Assembly: GCA_910576345.1 (NCBI GenBank)
Contig: CAJTIT010000012.1
Coordinates: 20,240 to 84,239, forward strand
DNA length: 64,000 nt
Direction: 5' to 3'
Origin: Erysipelotrichales bacterium
Lineage (GTDB): Bacteria; Bacillota_I; Bacilli_A; Erysipelotrichales; Erysipelotrichaceae
Shown one piece after another: positions 17,186 to 25,911 of the stretch (its first letter is position 1; the number at the start of each line of letters is the position of its first letter). Below the pieces are notes generated by a model. It was not told the DNA's origin. It saw nothing but the letters and a program-made list of their open reading frames with translations, and made no database searches. Both the position numbers and the translations under genes were made by a program.

Positions 17186-17875
17186 CTACATACTCTGTTG
17201 TGGTTCTTGGCTTTGAAGATCTACTTGATGAAACGAAAATTTAGCCGACATGCTTTGCACTTGGCTCCTAATGTAATCCTTTAGCGATTCTTTCTCATCG
17301 GTATTGTATAAATGAAGCAATCTCTCATTAAACTCATTTGCTGTTTTTTCATCAATTGTGAAGACACCAGCGCCATGTTTAATTAATATTGCATTCGCAA
17401 CAAGCGTGGATGTTCGTTTATTACCATCCCAAAACAACTGCGCCCTTGTTGCCCAACAAAAGTATTCACTTGCATACTCCAATGGATCGTTGATATTACT
17501 TAACTTGGTTAATTCCGTTATTACATCTGCCTTGTCAGGTATTGCAGGGCGATAGTCAGTACCGCTTACACCTACATTACCATAACGCAGTACGCCCCAG
17601 TCCAGCGACTCGTTTCTTGATATATGATCATTGACCTTGCATATAAAGTCCAAGTCTATTTCATCATCTAAATGTCCTAAAACAAAACGCCACGCATCAC
17701 GCAAATTTATCACTGTTTGAATATCATCCATCTTTACATTGTTGACAACCATACCGTCCAAGATCGCCTGTGTTTGAGGAAACGTTACATTACATCCTTC
17801 TACATAAGCACTGTTATAAATCATTTCCGAAAGCATCTTTTTGGCGATGAACACGTTTTCTTTGCGACTGTACAT
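17186..17875 (-). CDS. Fic-domain protein with catalytic His replaced by Gln
   Basis: 229 residues from the ATG at 17875, with AAGGG ten bases upstream. Longer in-frame forms up to 17953 would overlap the previous gene. The core motif reads QLFWDGNKR (Gln146 to Arg154), where the Fic family has H-x-F-x-D/E-G-N-G/K-R; the general base His is Gln here. An inhibitory-helix motif S-x-x-x-E-G is present at the N-terminus (SAYVEG, 22-27). It follows an intact Fic gene by 25 bp. Fic enzymes usually transfer AMP or related groups to protein side chains. Inference: inactive partner, regulator or antitoxin-like form, or an enzyme with different chemistry. Confidence 0.85.
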   Translation of the reverse strand: MYSRKENVFIAKKMLSEMIYNSAYVEGCNVTFPQTQAILDGMVVNNVKMDDIQTVINLRDAWRFVLGHLDDEIDLDFICKVNDHISRNESLDWGVLRYGNVGVSGTDYRPAIPDKADVITELTKLSNINDPLEYASEYFCWATRAQLFWDGNKRTSTLVANAILIKHGAGVFTIDEKTANEFNERLLHLYNTDEKESLKDYIRSQVQSMSAKFSFHQVDLQSQEPQQSM

Positions 17876-17900
17876 TCTTACACATCCCTTCATTAAATAT

Positions 17901-18656
17901 TCACATTGTTTGATTTTGATCCATATCCAAAGGATGTTCTTGCATATAGGCAAGTGTTTCTTTTAAGAACTCAAGCTTTTCTTCCAAGCGCTGTTGACAT
18001 ATGGTAAAGATATTTTTTAATTCATTAAAATTCTGATGCTTTTGCGCTTGATATAATGCTTGTTTATACTCTTTCGAATACATATCATCGATCATAATTA
18101 AATCAATTTCATTTTCAATGCATTGCTTCAGCATAATAAAACGCCCAACTCTGCCATTGCCGTCTTGAAAAGGATGTATGTTTTCAAATTGTGCATGAAA
18201 TCTCATTACAGCATCTATATCTTTAGCTGAATGTTCCCATTCCTTTAATAATTCCTCGATGTATAGATCCACTTCATAAGGCTGCGCCAGCTTTAAATCA
18301 ATACCTGAAATTTGATTCGGAATTCGTTTCCAACAGCCTGCGAAGCCTCGCTCATGATCTATGGTTTTATCTTTCAGCATTTGATGAAATTCTAAAATCA
18401 AACGCTTCGATAAAGGTTCATTTAGTGTATCTACCACAAAATCAAACAGCTTGGTGGAATTGGTTGTTTCTAATATATCATCGATTTTATGCGAGCCTTC
18501 TACGATCTGCTCATTCAAATATTTTTCAAGATTTTCTCTTGTAAACGTGCTGCCTTCCAGTTTATTAGAGTGATATAAAAACTCTGTTTTAATGGATTGA
18601 TACGCTGAATTAGGAGTGTCTTTTAAAAATTGAATAGATTCAATTGTAACGATCAT
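17901..18656 (-). CDS. Fic-family protein with full active site
   Basis: 251 residues. The complete Fic motif HPFQDGNGRVGR is at 161-172 and the autoinhibitory S-x-x-x-E-G motif is at 30-35 (SNKLEG), which marks a class II, self-inhibited Fic enzyme. Expected activity: transfer of AMP, or another phosphate-linked group, to a Ser/Thr/Tyr hydroxyl. It is first in a two-gene unit with the Gln-variant Fic gene and has an extended -10 element upstream. Its place in the transfer region suggests modification of a host protein or of the transfer machinery. Confidence 0.92.
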   Translation of the reverse strand: MIVTIESIQFLKDTPNSAYQSIKTEFLYHSNKLEGSTFTRENLEKYLNEQIVEGSHKIDDILETTNSTKLFDFVVDTLNEPLSKRLILEFHQMLKDKTIDHERGFAGCWKRIPNQISGIDLKLAQPYEVDLYIEELLKEWEHSAKDIDAVMRFHAQFENIHPFQDGNGRVGRFIMLKQCIENEIDLIMIDDMYSKEYKQALYQAQKHQNFNELKNIFTICQQRLEEKLEFLKETLAYMQEHPLDMDQNQTM

Positions 18657-18683
18657 TTCTATCAGCTCCTTCCATGTGATTCT

Positions 18684-18692
18684 ATTATATCA
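18684..18692 (-). promoter_or_regulatory. Extended -10 element of the fic pair
   Basis: On the minus strand TGATATAAT gives TG-N-TATAAT about 27 bp before the fic ATG at 18656, which has GGAG in its leader. A good -35 box is not obvious, as is common with extended -10 promoters. Confidence 0.4.
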
Positions 18693-18701
18693 CAAAAGCT
18701 C

Positions 18702-18905
18702 TCAATTGTTTTTATTCTTTTTTAGCTGCATTCCTTCAGCTTCTTCAATGAATTCACGAACCTCTGCTTTAACATATTTTTTATAAACAGAATCAATTAT
18801 TTCATTCAATTCACTTTCAAGGCTTATTCCTTTTTTCAGCATTTGTGATCTAATTGCTCTCAAACGCTCTGTACTATATTTTATTTGAATTATTTCTTTT
18901 TTCAT
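18702..18905 (-). CDS. Small DUF6103-like protein
   Basis: 67 residues: KKEIIQIKYSTERLRAIRSQ, then ESELNEIIDSVYKKYVKAEV and a basic tail. The pattern matches small ribbon-helix-helix-like proteins found next to the M23 hydrolase gene in Tn1549-like elements (DUF6103). Probably a small regulator. No catalytic features. Confidence 0.75.
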   Translation of the reverse strand: MKKEIIQIKYSTERLRAIRSQMLKKGISLESELNEIIDSVYKKYVKAEVREFIEEAEGMQLKKNKNN

Positions 18906-18952
18906 TTTAGTCTCCTTTAATCGTTTCTCCTATTTGAATCAGGCATCAGCAT

Positions 18953-19090
18953 CTACCATCTTGCATACTGCACAGCATCCTGATTTTCCGCATGAATAAC
19001 CTTAATCAAGTACACACTGAATTCTTTGAGTATATATTTATTATGAACTTTGTTATTCCAGGTAGCTCCTTGGATTTTGGCATTTTCCAT
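18953..19090 (-). CDS. Possible 45-residue ORF overlapping the M23 gene end
   Basis: It starts at an ATG inside the last codons of the M23 gene in another frame, ten bases after GGAG, and runs past its stop: MENAKIQGATWNNKVHNKYI... No family is recognised. It could be a real coupled small gene, or only an open frame between the M23 gene and the DUF6103-like gene. Confidence 0.3.
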   Translation of the reverse strand: MENAKIQGATWNNKVHNKYILKEFSVYLIKVIHAENQDAVQYARW

Positions 19091-20168
19091 TATCCCAAAT
19101 CTCCAAATGTAGGTGGTTTCCTGTACTATAACCAGTAGAGCCAACCTCAGCTATTTTCTGACCTCTCTTAACTTTATCGCCTTCTTTTACAATGATCTTT
19201 GACGTATGGGCGTAAATACTGAGCTTTCCGCCACCATGATCTATGACTAAATGTAAGCCGAAACCTTTTTGATGATTTCTTACATACACAACTTCACCAT
19301 CGTTGATAGCAACTATCGCCGTTCCTTTCACTGCCCCCATGTCTAAGCCTGTATGTGCGCTGGCAGTCACTGTTCCGTCAGGTAATACAATTTCATCTCT
19401 GTGACCGAATTCTGATGTTACTTTTTCTCTCCAATCATCAACGAACGGGGATCTCATAGTACCGCCGACATAAATCTTTTTGCCCGATTCATCGATAATC
19501 TTTTGTAGTTGAACACTAACAGAAACGCCATCACCATCTGTTTTGGCATTCAAGCCGGGATTCACATAAGCTGCTATTGTTCTGTAATTTTCTATTGTTT
19601 CTTCTGAAATCGCAATTTCCATATTGGTTTGCACATTAACTTTAATAGAATTGATATCAGAGAGTACTATTAGTGTACGTTTTTCATCTATATTTTCAGT
19701 ATCATCATCTTCCGAATTGCTGTTTTGGATATTTTCCTTTGAAATATCCTTCGTAAAACACAACACGAACGTTTTTAATTGTTCCTCTTTCAGATTTAAC
19801 TCAGCTTCATTCACATAGATCGAAAAAAATAATGCTTTTACTTGAACTGGATCCAGCACCCCTTCTTTAACATGCGCTTGTATCTCATTTATCTGACCAT
19901 CCAATTTTCTAAAATATCCTTGCATCACTACTAAGTATTCGCGAAATTCTAATGGCAAAGATTCTGGTATCGCTCTATCTTCAAACAATGTATTAATAAC
20001 AGCTTGATTGTGTTGAGTAGTAGCATCACCCATACAAGTTAATAAGCACACTACTAATAAAAAAGGAGAAAGAATGATTCCCATAAACTTCCCAATCATC
20101 TTTCTGTTATCTTTTTTCAAAAGCAGCTTAGCTGCCTTCACTGCTTTTAATATACCTGCAAAACTCAT
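19053..20168 (-). CDS. Transfer-associated M23 (LytM) peptidoglycan hydrolase
   Basis: 371 residues. A membrane helix lies at about 30-46, a helical and acidic linker at about 60-200, and a LytM domain at about 240-371. The zinc ligands of the M23 family are visible: the first in SEFGHRDE, HTGLD (H-x-x-x-D) and HLHLE (H-x-H). It would cut peptide cross-links to open the wall for the mating channel, the role of VirB1/Orf14-like proteins in Gram-positive ICEs. It follows the cyclotransferase gene without a gap. Confidence 0.92.
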   Translation of the reverse strand: MSFAGILKAVKAAKLLLKKDNRKMIGKFMGIILSPFLLVVCLLTCMGDATTQHNQAVINTLFEDRAIPESLPLEFREYLVVMQGYFRKLDGQINEIQAHVKEGVLDPVQVKALFFSIYVNEAELNLKEEQLKTFVLCFTKDISKENIQNSNSEDDDTENIDEKRTLIVLSDINSIKVNVQTNMEIAISEETIENYRTIAAYVNPGLNAKTDGDGVSVSVQLQKIIDESGKKIYVGGTMRSPFVDDWREKVTSEFGHRDEIVLPDGTVTASAHTGLDMGAVKGTAIVAINDGEVVYVRNHQKGFGLHLVIDHGGGKLSIYAHTSKIIVKEGDKVKRGQKIAEVGSTGYSTGNHLHLEIWDNGKCQNPRSYLE

Positions 20169-20648
20169 TTACATTTCCTGTTTTAACAATAGTTCATCTT
20201 GTTTATAAATATACTCCTGATTATTCTCCAACGCCTGAATTAATGGCGAAATATCTATGCCATTCTCCATGTATCCTTCTTCAATTGTTCTAAAATACTG
20301 TAAACTTGGATAACCGAATTTATGTCTTGGATCCATAACATATGCCATTCCTTGCACCACAGTTCCGTCTTCAAGTTCTACATCAAAGTCTTGTTTTCCA
20401 TAGAAAGTAGGATAACCTTCATAACAATCCAATGCTGCCTCATCTCTTGCTTGAACCTTCCACAATAAAACATCTACTTCTTGGTCTGATTTTTCCGATA
20501 TGGTCGCAAAAGCGTTATATTCAGAACCTTTAAATTGTAACTCATAGTTTTTTACTTTTCCTATGCCGATACGCTCCGCAGTTGGACATCGCTCTGCCAT
20601 TTGTTTTAAATTCATGTTACTTCCATATGCTATATAATATTTACTCAT
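20169..20648 (-). CDS. Gamma-glutamylcyclotransferase-like (AIG2/GGCT) protein
   Basis: 159 residues. The substrate loop YGSNMN is at 5-10, followed by CPTAERIG, and the acidic catalytic region ALDCYEGYP is at about 73-81, as in the GGCT/AIG2 fold. This fold releases 5-oxoproline from gamma-glutamyl amines. It lies 12 bp after an amidoligase gene. Amidoligase plus GGCT-like pairs are a described combination in which one enzyme makes and the other removes gamma-glutamyl links. The target here is unknown; peptidoglycan or a pilus protein are options. Confidence 0.85.
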   Translation of the reverse strand: MSKYYIAYGSNMNLKQMAERCPTAERIGIGKVKNYELQFKGSEYNAFATISEKSDQEVDVLLWKVQARDEAALDCYEGYPTFYGKQDFDVELEDGTVVQGMAYVMDPRHKFGYPSLQYFRTIEEGYMENGIDISPLIQALENNQEYIYKQDELLLKQEM

Positions 20649-20660
20649 TTTATCTCTCCT

Positions 20661-21659
20661 TCACATATTCATAGTAAGTTCCTGTTCTTGTATTTCTTCT
20701 GAATTTTCTGCGATCACTTCATTCTGCGCCTCGCTTTGGCGCATCCGTTCTTTTTGAGCTTCCAATTGGGACGGATCTCTCCATGCGATACAACCATCTA
20801 AATTCTCTAATAAAAACTTTCTTGCAGTTGCAAATTCATCTCCTATCATTCCAAGCCGTAACAGCCAAGTACGAAATGTATATTTTTCATTTTCTGTAAT
20901 CGTTTTTATCGCACTTGCTTTATGTTGATTAATTGCTTGAGCTGATATCGCTAAAGAAAATTGTATATAGGTCTTAACCTTACCCGCATGAAGTGTACTA
21001 TTAAACATTCTAAATTCGACTGTTCCCTTTTGAAACACGCTATGCAAGTTCAATGCATGGTATCGTGTTTCATCGTAATGATAATGACCTCTGCTGGTAC
21101 CGTTATACCATAAATTTGATATCTGTTCTTTTGTCCTGGGAATTTTTTTATTGAGCTTCTCAAGAAAGCTCTTATCTACTTTCTTGCAATAACTTTCTCT
21201 CGCACTCTTTATATCCAATGCTTTATAAAAGATATCTTCTTTAGCCGCCATAATATTCACAATATTTCTTAAGGAGCGAACATCATGTTTACTGGCATCG
21301 ATATGAACATGTATTCCACAGCTACTATTGACTAAAGCACCTTTTTCTCTAAAAGAACGAACCATTTCTTGAATTTTAGGGATGTCTTCATATTTACAAA
21401 TGGGAGAAACAAATTCAACACTATATGTTTGCGGCGCTGTAATTATGCGTCCATTTAATTTTTTTTCGCATGTAATACTACCATCACTCATGATTTTCCA
21501 TTTACGATTTTTATCGTCTTTAACCTCATATTTATCATAGACACCGCCAACAAATTCATAAGCAGTGCCAAAATAATCTGCTAAGACTTGGGCTGCTTTC
21601 TTCCTTGTAATACCAGTAAATTCAATTTCAATTCCAAACCTTTGTTCTCTAAGATCCAC
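20661..21659 (-). CDS. Amidoligase family protein
   Basis: 332 residues from a GTG that almost abuts the virB4 stop. The amidoligase (glutamine-synthetase-like COOH-NH2 ligase) pattern is visible: QRFGIEIEFTGI near the start, the central NSSCGIHVHIDAS and the later GTVEFRMFNSTLHAGKV. The family forms amide bonds with ATP. Next to it lies a GGCT-like gene, and both sit between virB4 and the M23 hydrolase, so they may modify cell wall or transfer proteins during mating. The last 50 residues are Glu/Gln-rich and variable. Confidence 0.85.
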   Translation of the reverse strand: MDLREQRFGIEIEFTGITRKKAAQVLADYFGTAYEFVGGVYDKYEVKDDKNRKWKIMSDGSITCEKKLNGRIITAPQTYSVEFVSPICKYEDIPKIQEMVRSFREKGALVNSSCGIHVHIDASKHDVRSLRNIVNIMAAKEDIFYKALDIKSARESYCKKVDKSFLEKLNKKIPRTKEQISNLWYNGTSRGHYHYDETRYHALNLHSVFQKGTVEFRMFNSTLHAGKVKTYIQFSLAISAQAINQHKASAIKTITENEKYTFRTWLLRLGMIGDEFATARKFLLENLDGCIAWRDPSQLEAQKERMRQSEAQNEVIAENSEEIQEQELTMNM

Positions 21660-21661
21660 AA

Positions 21662-23506
21662 CTATCTGCCACCAGCATCACCAAATAACTCATGTTTATA
21701 GTCTTGTGCCTGAACTACCAGATTATATCGTTCATTTCCGCATTTATATAAACAACAACCTCTTTGAGGATAACGAATCAGTTCAAATTCGCTTTCTTCC
21801 AACTGTAAGGCATCGATATAATATTTACTGTCAGTATTTCCTGCATTAAACAAAAATGCATGTGTCGGTATAGAAAACAATGGTTTGGTCAATTCTCTAA
21901 TTCCTTCCACATTAAAATCTTCCAAGTTTTGTGTAGCTAACAGTACAGAACTTTCTTTTTTACGAACACGCTTCATGAAATTCCTGATATACTGCACTGC
22001 CACCAAATTGGTTAAAAACAAATATAATTCATCTATGGAAGCAACCGTATTACCTTTCGTAAGTAATTCATTACTCATATACGATAAAATATTGAATAGC
22101 ATTGCATTTCGAATGCTATCATTCGCTTGTAACAATCCTTTTACTCCGAAAGTAACAAATTCTGCCTGTTTGATATTGGTATGACCGTTAAAGAATTTAC
22201 TGTCTGCCCCTATACAAAGTGAGTTCAAAGCGAGACACAATTCTCGCAATGTTTTTTCTGTATATAAGCACTTTGTGTTGTTTTCAAAATGGAGAAATTT
22301 GTTTTCCATATAATCATAGAGGTTTTCCAAAATAGGAAATTCATCATGTTCCAGTGACATTATATCAGTTGACTCAGTTATACCAAATTCCTCATATAGC
22401 CCCATAATCATTAGCTCAAGTGTATCTAACTGTTCTACAGTAAGATCTTTATAAGATTTAAAAAAGTCTTTCAAGAAAGACACATGTTGAGACAGTATTG
22501 TTGATTGTTTAAACGCTTCAGGAACACTTTCATCGTCATCATCCTCGATGTTTTCATCTATCGACCATTGCTTTGGCTCTAATACATTTATCATATATCT
22601 TCCAGACATTAAGTCAATAAAAGTTCCATCTAAGTTTTTAGTTAGATCTATATATTCATGTTCAGGATCTAAGCAGATGATATTCTTTCCTGCTTCTCTT
22701 TGATTACAAAGTATCAACTTCAGCAAATAAGATTTTCCTTGTCCTGAGTTTCCGATAATTAAGATATTGGCATTGGTTTTATCATTTGCTCGACGATTAA
22801 AATCAACAATAATGTTGCTGCCATATTTATCGCACCCCAAAAAGAAGCCTTTAGGATCTGTTTTACCCGAATAAGTGAATGGAAACAAATTGGCAACACT
22901 GCTTGCAGGCAGCACACGCTCAAATTGTCCTCGAAAGGCATCATATCCTGACGGCATACAAGAAATAAATCCTTGTTTTTGTCTTAAAACCAGACGATCC
23001 ACATTCAATTTTGAACGTACCAATTCAGTCATCACCTCTGTCTGTAACAGCTTCAAGCCGTCCAGATCGTATGCCATCAATTCCATAAACACAGCACAAT
23101 GAATTAACGGTTCTTTTGATCGATGCATGTTTGCCACCAGCTCTATTACATCATTCAGATTACTTTGAGCTTCAATAGATTGTTGAAGATCATTTGTATT
23201 CCCTTGCTTCAAGCGGTTCTTATTCGTTGCATTACCGATAATTTTCTTTTCCTCGACAGGTGTAACCATTCTTGTGTAAATTCTTAGTGTTATGCCGTCT
23301 TTTTCGCCCAAATAGCATAGTAGCGCTTGATCTTCAGTGACAGTGGGGTATTCTCTTAATGCCCATACAGATCGGTATGTGTTTCCGCACAAGAAATATT
23401 CACTGTAAAACCTGCATACAGATGGTGCGGTCATATCCAAAAAGTCTTGTACCGCTATTTCGATCGGATCAATAATCTTTTCTTTTTTCTTTAATAGCTT
23501 AATCAT
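21662..23506 (-). CDS. VirB4/TraE-like conjugation ATPase
   Basis: 614 residues. An N-terminal domain (about 1-210) leads to a P-loop ATPase: Walker A GNSGQGKSYLLKL (about 250-262), Walker B VASIDELYLF, and the later LLATQNLEDF typical of VirB4/TraC proteins. VirB4 drives assembly and substrate movement at the base of the mating channel. The length is slightly below many 780-800 residue homologues; the separate 192-residue gene just upstream may supply the missing N-terminal part. The two genes overlap by eight bases. Confidence 0.95.
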   Translation of the reverse strand: MIKLLKKKEKIIDPIEIAVQDFLDMTAPSVCRFYSEYFLCGNTYRSVWALREYPTVTEDQALLCYLGEKDGITLRIYTRMVTPVEEKKIIGNATNKNRLKQGNTNDLQQSIEAQSNLNDVIELVANMHRSKEPLIHCAVFMELMAYDLDGLKLLQTEVMTELVRSKLNVDRLVLRQKQGFISCMPSGYDAFRGQFERVLPASSVANLFPFTYSGKTDPKGFFLGCDKYGSNIIVDFNRRANDKTNANILIIGNSGQGKSYLLKLILCNQREAGKNIICLDPEHEYIDLTKNLDGTFIDLMSGRYMINVLEPKQWSIDENIEDDDDESVPEAFKQSTILSQHVSFLKDFFKSYKDLTVEQLDTLELMIMGLYEEFGITESTDIMSLEHDEFPILENLYDYMENKFLHFENNTKCLYTEKTLRELCLALNSLCIGADSKFFNGHTNIKQAEFVTFGVKGLLQANDSIRNAMLFNILSYMSNELLTKGNTVASIDELYLFLTNLVAVQYIRNFMKRVRKKESSVLLATQNLEDFNVEGIRELTKPLFSIPTHAFLFNAGNTDSKYYIDALQLEESEFELIRYPQRGCCLYKCGNERYNLVVQAQDYKHELFGDAGGR

Positions 23507-24077
23507 TGTTCAACCACCTTTCTCCATCCATGTCCTCGAATTTATCTGTTGTTACATTTTGCTCGAAAAATATTGCTAATAGCTCTTTTAATTCTTCCTT
23601 ATCTGCTTTCTTGACCTCAAAGCCTTGCAGCTTCAACAGTTTTTCAATTCGGCGCAATAAGGGATAAATTTCAGATTGATTTTCTTCTTTAATTCTGATA
23701 ATAAGAGAAAAATTTCGAGCTGTTGCTGTCTGTATCTGTATCTTGTCTAAATGCACAAGATCTCTTTCTAAGAGCTTGCGTATCTTCTCACTTTTTTCTT
23801 CTTTTATTCTTTGCTTAATAAAGATCTTATTATTTTCAAAATTATCTCTCCCATTCAAACAGAGAATTTCAATACCGTCGATTCCTTTCAGCACATTCGT
23901 CATCGAAAATATCTTAGCGCCTATACTTTCAGGAGACATAACTGATAGATTTGGCGGCAGCACTTTAAAAAAGACAAGTTCTTCATTGTTATAGCAGTAT
24001 AAACTAAACTCTGAAATAGTCTTGATATTCATCAGTTGTCTTGTTGATTTACTCTTTTTATTCTTTTGTTTATTCAT
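23499..24077 (-). CDS. Conserved T4SS-region protein, possibly the split VirB4 N-terminal domain
   Basis: 192 residues, soluble, with a basic start (MNKQKNKKSKSTRQLMNIKT) and a mixed alpha/beta body: LYCYNNEELVFFKVLPPNLSV, KIFIKQRIKEEKSEKIRKLLERD, ARNFSLIIRIKEE. The ILRLK/strand pattern and position between PrgI-like and VirB4 genes resemble the first domain of VirB4 proteins, which here is short. This is inference from order and length. The stop overlaps the virB4 start. Confidence 0.7.
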   Translation of the reverse strand: MNKQKNKKSKSTRQLMNIKTISEFSLYCYNNEELVFFKVLPPNLSVMSPESIGAKIFSMTNVLKGIDGIEILCLNGRDNFENNKIFIKQRIKEEKSEKIRKLLERDLVHLDKIQIQTATARNFSLIIRIKEENQSEIYPLLRRIEKLLKLQGFEVKKADKEELKELLAIFFEQNVTTDKFEDMDGERWLNND

Positions 24078-24085
24078 CTTACCTC

Positions 24086-24400
24086 CTACATACTCTGTAT
24101 TAATTCATTTTGCACTGTATTCACATAAGCAACTTCAGGAATCGGTACTTCTCCCATTTGCATTGGAATTATCGCTTCTTGCAAGGTTTGTAAATCATTC
24201 TCGTCCAGCACTAAATCCAGAAATTGTCCCATTGAAAATAGTTTGATTTTGTTCTCTGAGGTTACAAAGGCATAATTTTTAAATATGGGACTTTTAACAA
24301 TAAAAGCAGCTATGTTTTCAGGTGTATCTTCGATATGATAAGCGGGATCCTCACTCGGAACCCGAAAGTCTTTACATTCATGAATCGCTAAATATTCCAT
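24086..24400 (-). CDS. Hypothetical small T4SS-cluster protein
   Basis: 104 residues, acidic, without membrane helices: MEYLAIHECKDFRVPSEDPA, then PIFKNYAFVTSENKIKLFSM and DENDLQTLQEA. Four bp separate it from the PrgI-like gene. No family is recognised; its place within the transfer operon argues that it serves transfer. Confidence 0.65.
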   Translation of the reverse strand: MEYLAIHECKDFRVPSEDPAYHIEDTPENIAAFIVKSPIFKNYAFVTSENKIKLFSMGQFLDLVLDENDLQTLQEAIIPMQMGEVPIPEVAYVNTVQNELIQSM

Positions 24401-24404
24401 TATT

Positions 24405-24686
24405 TTAATCTCCTTTCAAGGGCTCTTTTTCCCAGACAAAATACTGTTGCTTAAACACAAAATAATTACACGCATAGATGATAAAGTCCAATATAGAGAC
24501 ATCATCTGTACGAATCGATAAAAACCCATATACTGCTACAAACGCTAAGGGCAAATAAAAACTTGTTGTAGTTATCAAAATCACAGAGATTATTGCTCCC
24601 ACCCCCAGAATACCAATATCTCGTAAATACCATAGCCATAAAATTGGCTTACCTTTTAAATTATCGGGATACATATACTCTTTCAC
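24405..24686 (-). CDS. PrgI-like / VirB3-like small membrane protein
   Basis: 93 residues from a GTG at 24686 that has AAAGGAG eight bases upstream; a longer frame to 24755 would overlap the VirB6-like gene. The form is that of PrgI/VirB3-like proteins: a short N-terminus with KEYMYPDNLKGKP, two close membrane helices (about 22-55), then a conserved soluble end (CNYFVFKQQYFVWEKEP). It likely links the VirB4 ATPase to the membrane channel. Confidence 0.82.
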   Translation of the reverse strand: MKEYMYPDNLKGKPILWLWYLRDIGILGVGAIISVILITTTSFYLPLAFVAVYGFLSIRTDDVSILDFIIYACNYFVFKQQYFVWEKEPLKGD

Positions 24687-24699
24687 ACCATCAACTCCT

Positions 24700-25545
24700 T
24701 TACTTAATTGAACTCCTAATCGTTTTTGTAATGGTAACCGCAGACTGCATTGCATACACTGAACTCATCAGATTCCCTTTTGCTGAGGATTCCAAACCAA
24801 ACTGCTGTGCTATTCGAGGCACTTCTGTAGCAGAAAACATCAATCCCAGACCGAGCAATAGCTGCGATTGCAAAACCCCCAGTCCGATGTACAATATAAG
24901 CGTTTGTAAAAAAGCAGTGAAGCATATTGCAATCGTCTGTTTTCCCCATTGAGTAAATCCATCAGTATAGCCTCTCGGTACACTAAACATATAAAGGCTC
25001 CCTACTGCTATTTGTGTCAATAAAATTCCACCACGCTTTAAATTAGCAAAAAACACCTTAATAATTGCATAACCAATCATAATAATCATTACCAGAGTTA
25101 TCACGAGCCCCATTGAAAGATCAACTAAAATATCCAATGAATTGATAGACATATCTCCCATTGTGATCAAATCTGTCATGTCGCCTGATAATGTTGTCTG
25201 TAAAGAAATACAAAATTTGTACAACTCTATTGGTACTATTGTAATAAGGCTGGTTGCCATGAAACCTTTAATGGCATTGAGAGCAGTATCTTTTATACTG
25301 CCCCTGCCATTCTGAGATTCAATCGCACATTCAAATACTGCAACAACTAATCCTACCGCAAACATTGCCCATGCGAAATAATTAAAAAACAATACAATTG
25401 CTTCGACCCATTCGTTATTAAACAGCTCCGCTCCCATATTGCCCATCATGCCAAAGAATTCCGATAATGCATTCATTATATTTTTGAATATCCAATTCAG
25501 AATTCCTTCCAGCATTTTGTCAACAAGAAATTCAAAAACAAACAT
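24700..25545 (-). CDS. VirB6/TrbL-like polytopic transfer protein
   Basis: 281 residues with about five to six membrane helices (about 45-75, 90-110, 145-170, 180-200, 208-235). The opening MFVFEFLVDKMLEGILNWIF and the loop GTALNAIKGF-like segment (IKDTALNAIKGFMATSL) match the DUF6045/TrbL-type protein of Tn1549-like elements. Such proteins form the inner channel of the conjugation machine. It lies between the DUF3852-like and PrgI-like genes, the expected order. Confidence 0.88.
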   Translation of the reverse strand: MFVFEFLVDKMLEGILNWIFKNIMNALSEFFGMMGNMGAELFNNEWVEAIVLFFNYFAWAMFAVGLVVAVFECAIESQNGRGSIKDTALNAIKGFMATSLITIVPIELYKFCISLQTTLSGDMTDLITMGDMSINSLDILVDLSMGLVITLVMIIMIGYAIIKVFFANLKRGGILLTQIAVGSLYMFSVPRGYTDGFTQWGKQTIAICFTAFLQTLILYIGLGVLQSQLLLGLGLMFSATEVPRIAQQFGLESSAKGNLMSSVYAMQSAVTITKTIRSSIK

Positions 25546-25555
25546 TTTACAAACC

Positions 25556-25891
25556 TTAGAGGATATTCCAAATAAACTTCGGTGCAGTCAATGTAAAGCA
25601 TAAGCAGGCGAACAGAATTGCTGGTGCTGCCCATTCGAATTGACCTTGCTTCCGATAGTCAAAATAAGCCGTTCCCAATTTTACAAAAAAGAAAACTGCC
25701 AATACTAGATCGATTACTGGGAACACTACATTATTCACAACATTTTTAATCTGGGTTTCTGCCGAACCCCACGCATTTTCTATCACACCGCTTACATCTC
25801 CTGCAGCATACGCTTTCTGAATCGACAATGCAGCAGTAACATAGCATGCACACATAAACACAAAAGTTTTCTTCCAAATATTTTTTATCAT
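25556..25891 (-). CDS. DUF3852-like small transfer membrane protein
   Basis: 111 residues from the ATG at 25891, seven bases after GAAGG; a TTG six codons earlier is less likely. It has a signal peptide or first helix (KKTFVFMCACYVTAALSIQK, cut near AYAAG), then a short periplasm-like stretch and two helices (NNVVFPVIDLVLAVFFFVKL, PAILFACLCFTLTAP). The YFDYRKQGQFEW loop is the family signature. VirB2/Maff2-type pilin-like components have the same size and shape, so it may line the channel. Confidence 0.85.
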   Translation of the reverse strand: MIKNIWKKTFVFMCACYVTAALSIQKAYAAGDVSGVIENAWGSAETQIKNVVNNVVFPVIDLVLAVFFFVKLGTAYFDYRKQGQFEWAAPAILFACLCFTLTAPKFIWNIL

Positions 25892-25911
25892 TTTTTTACC
25901 TTCTTTCAATT

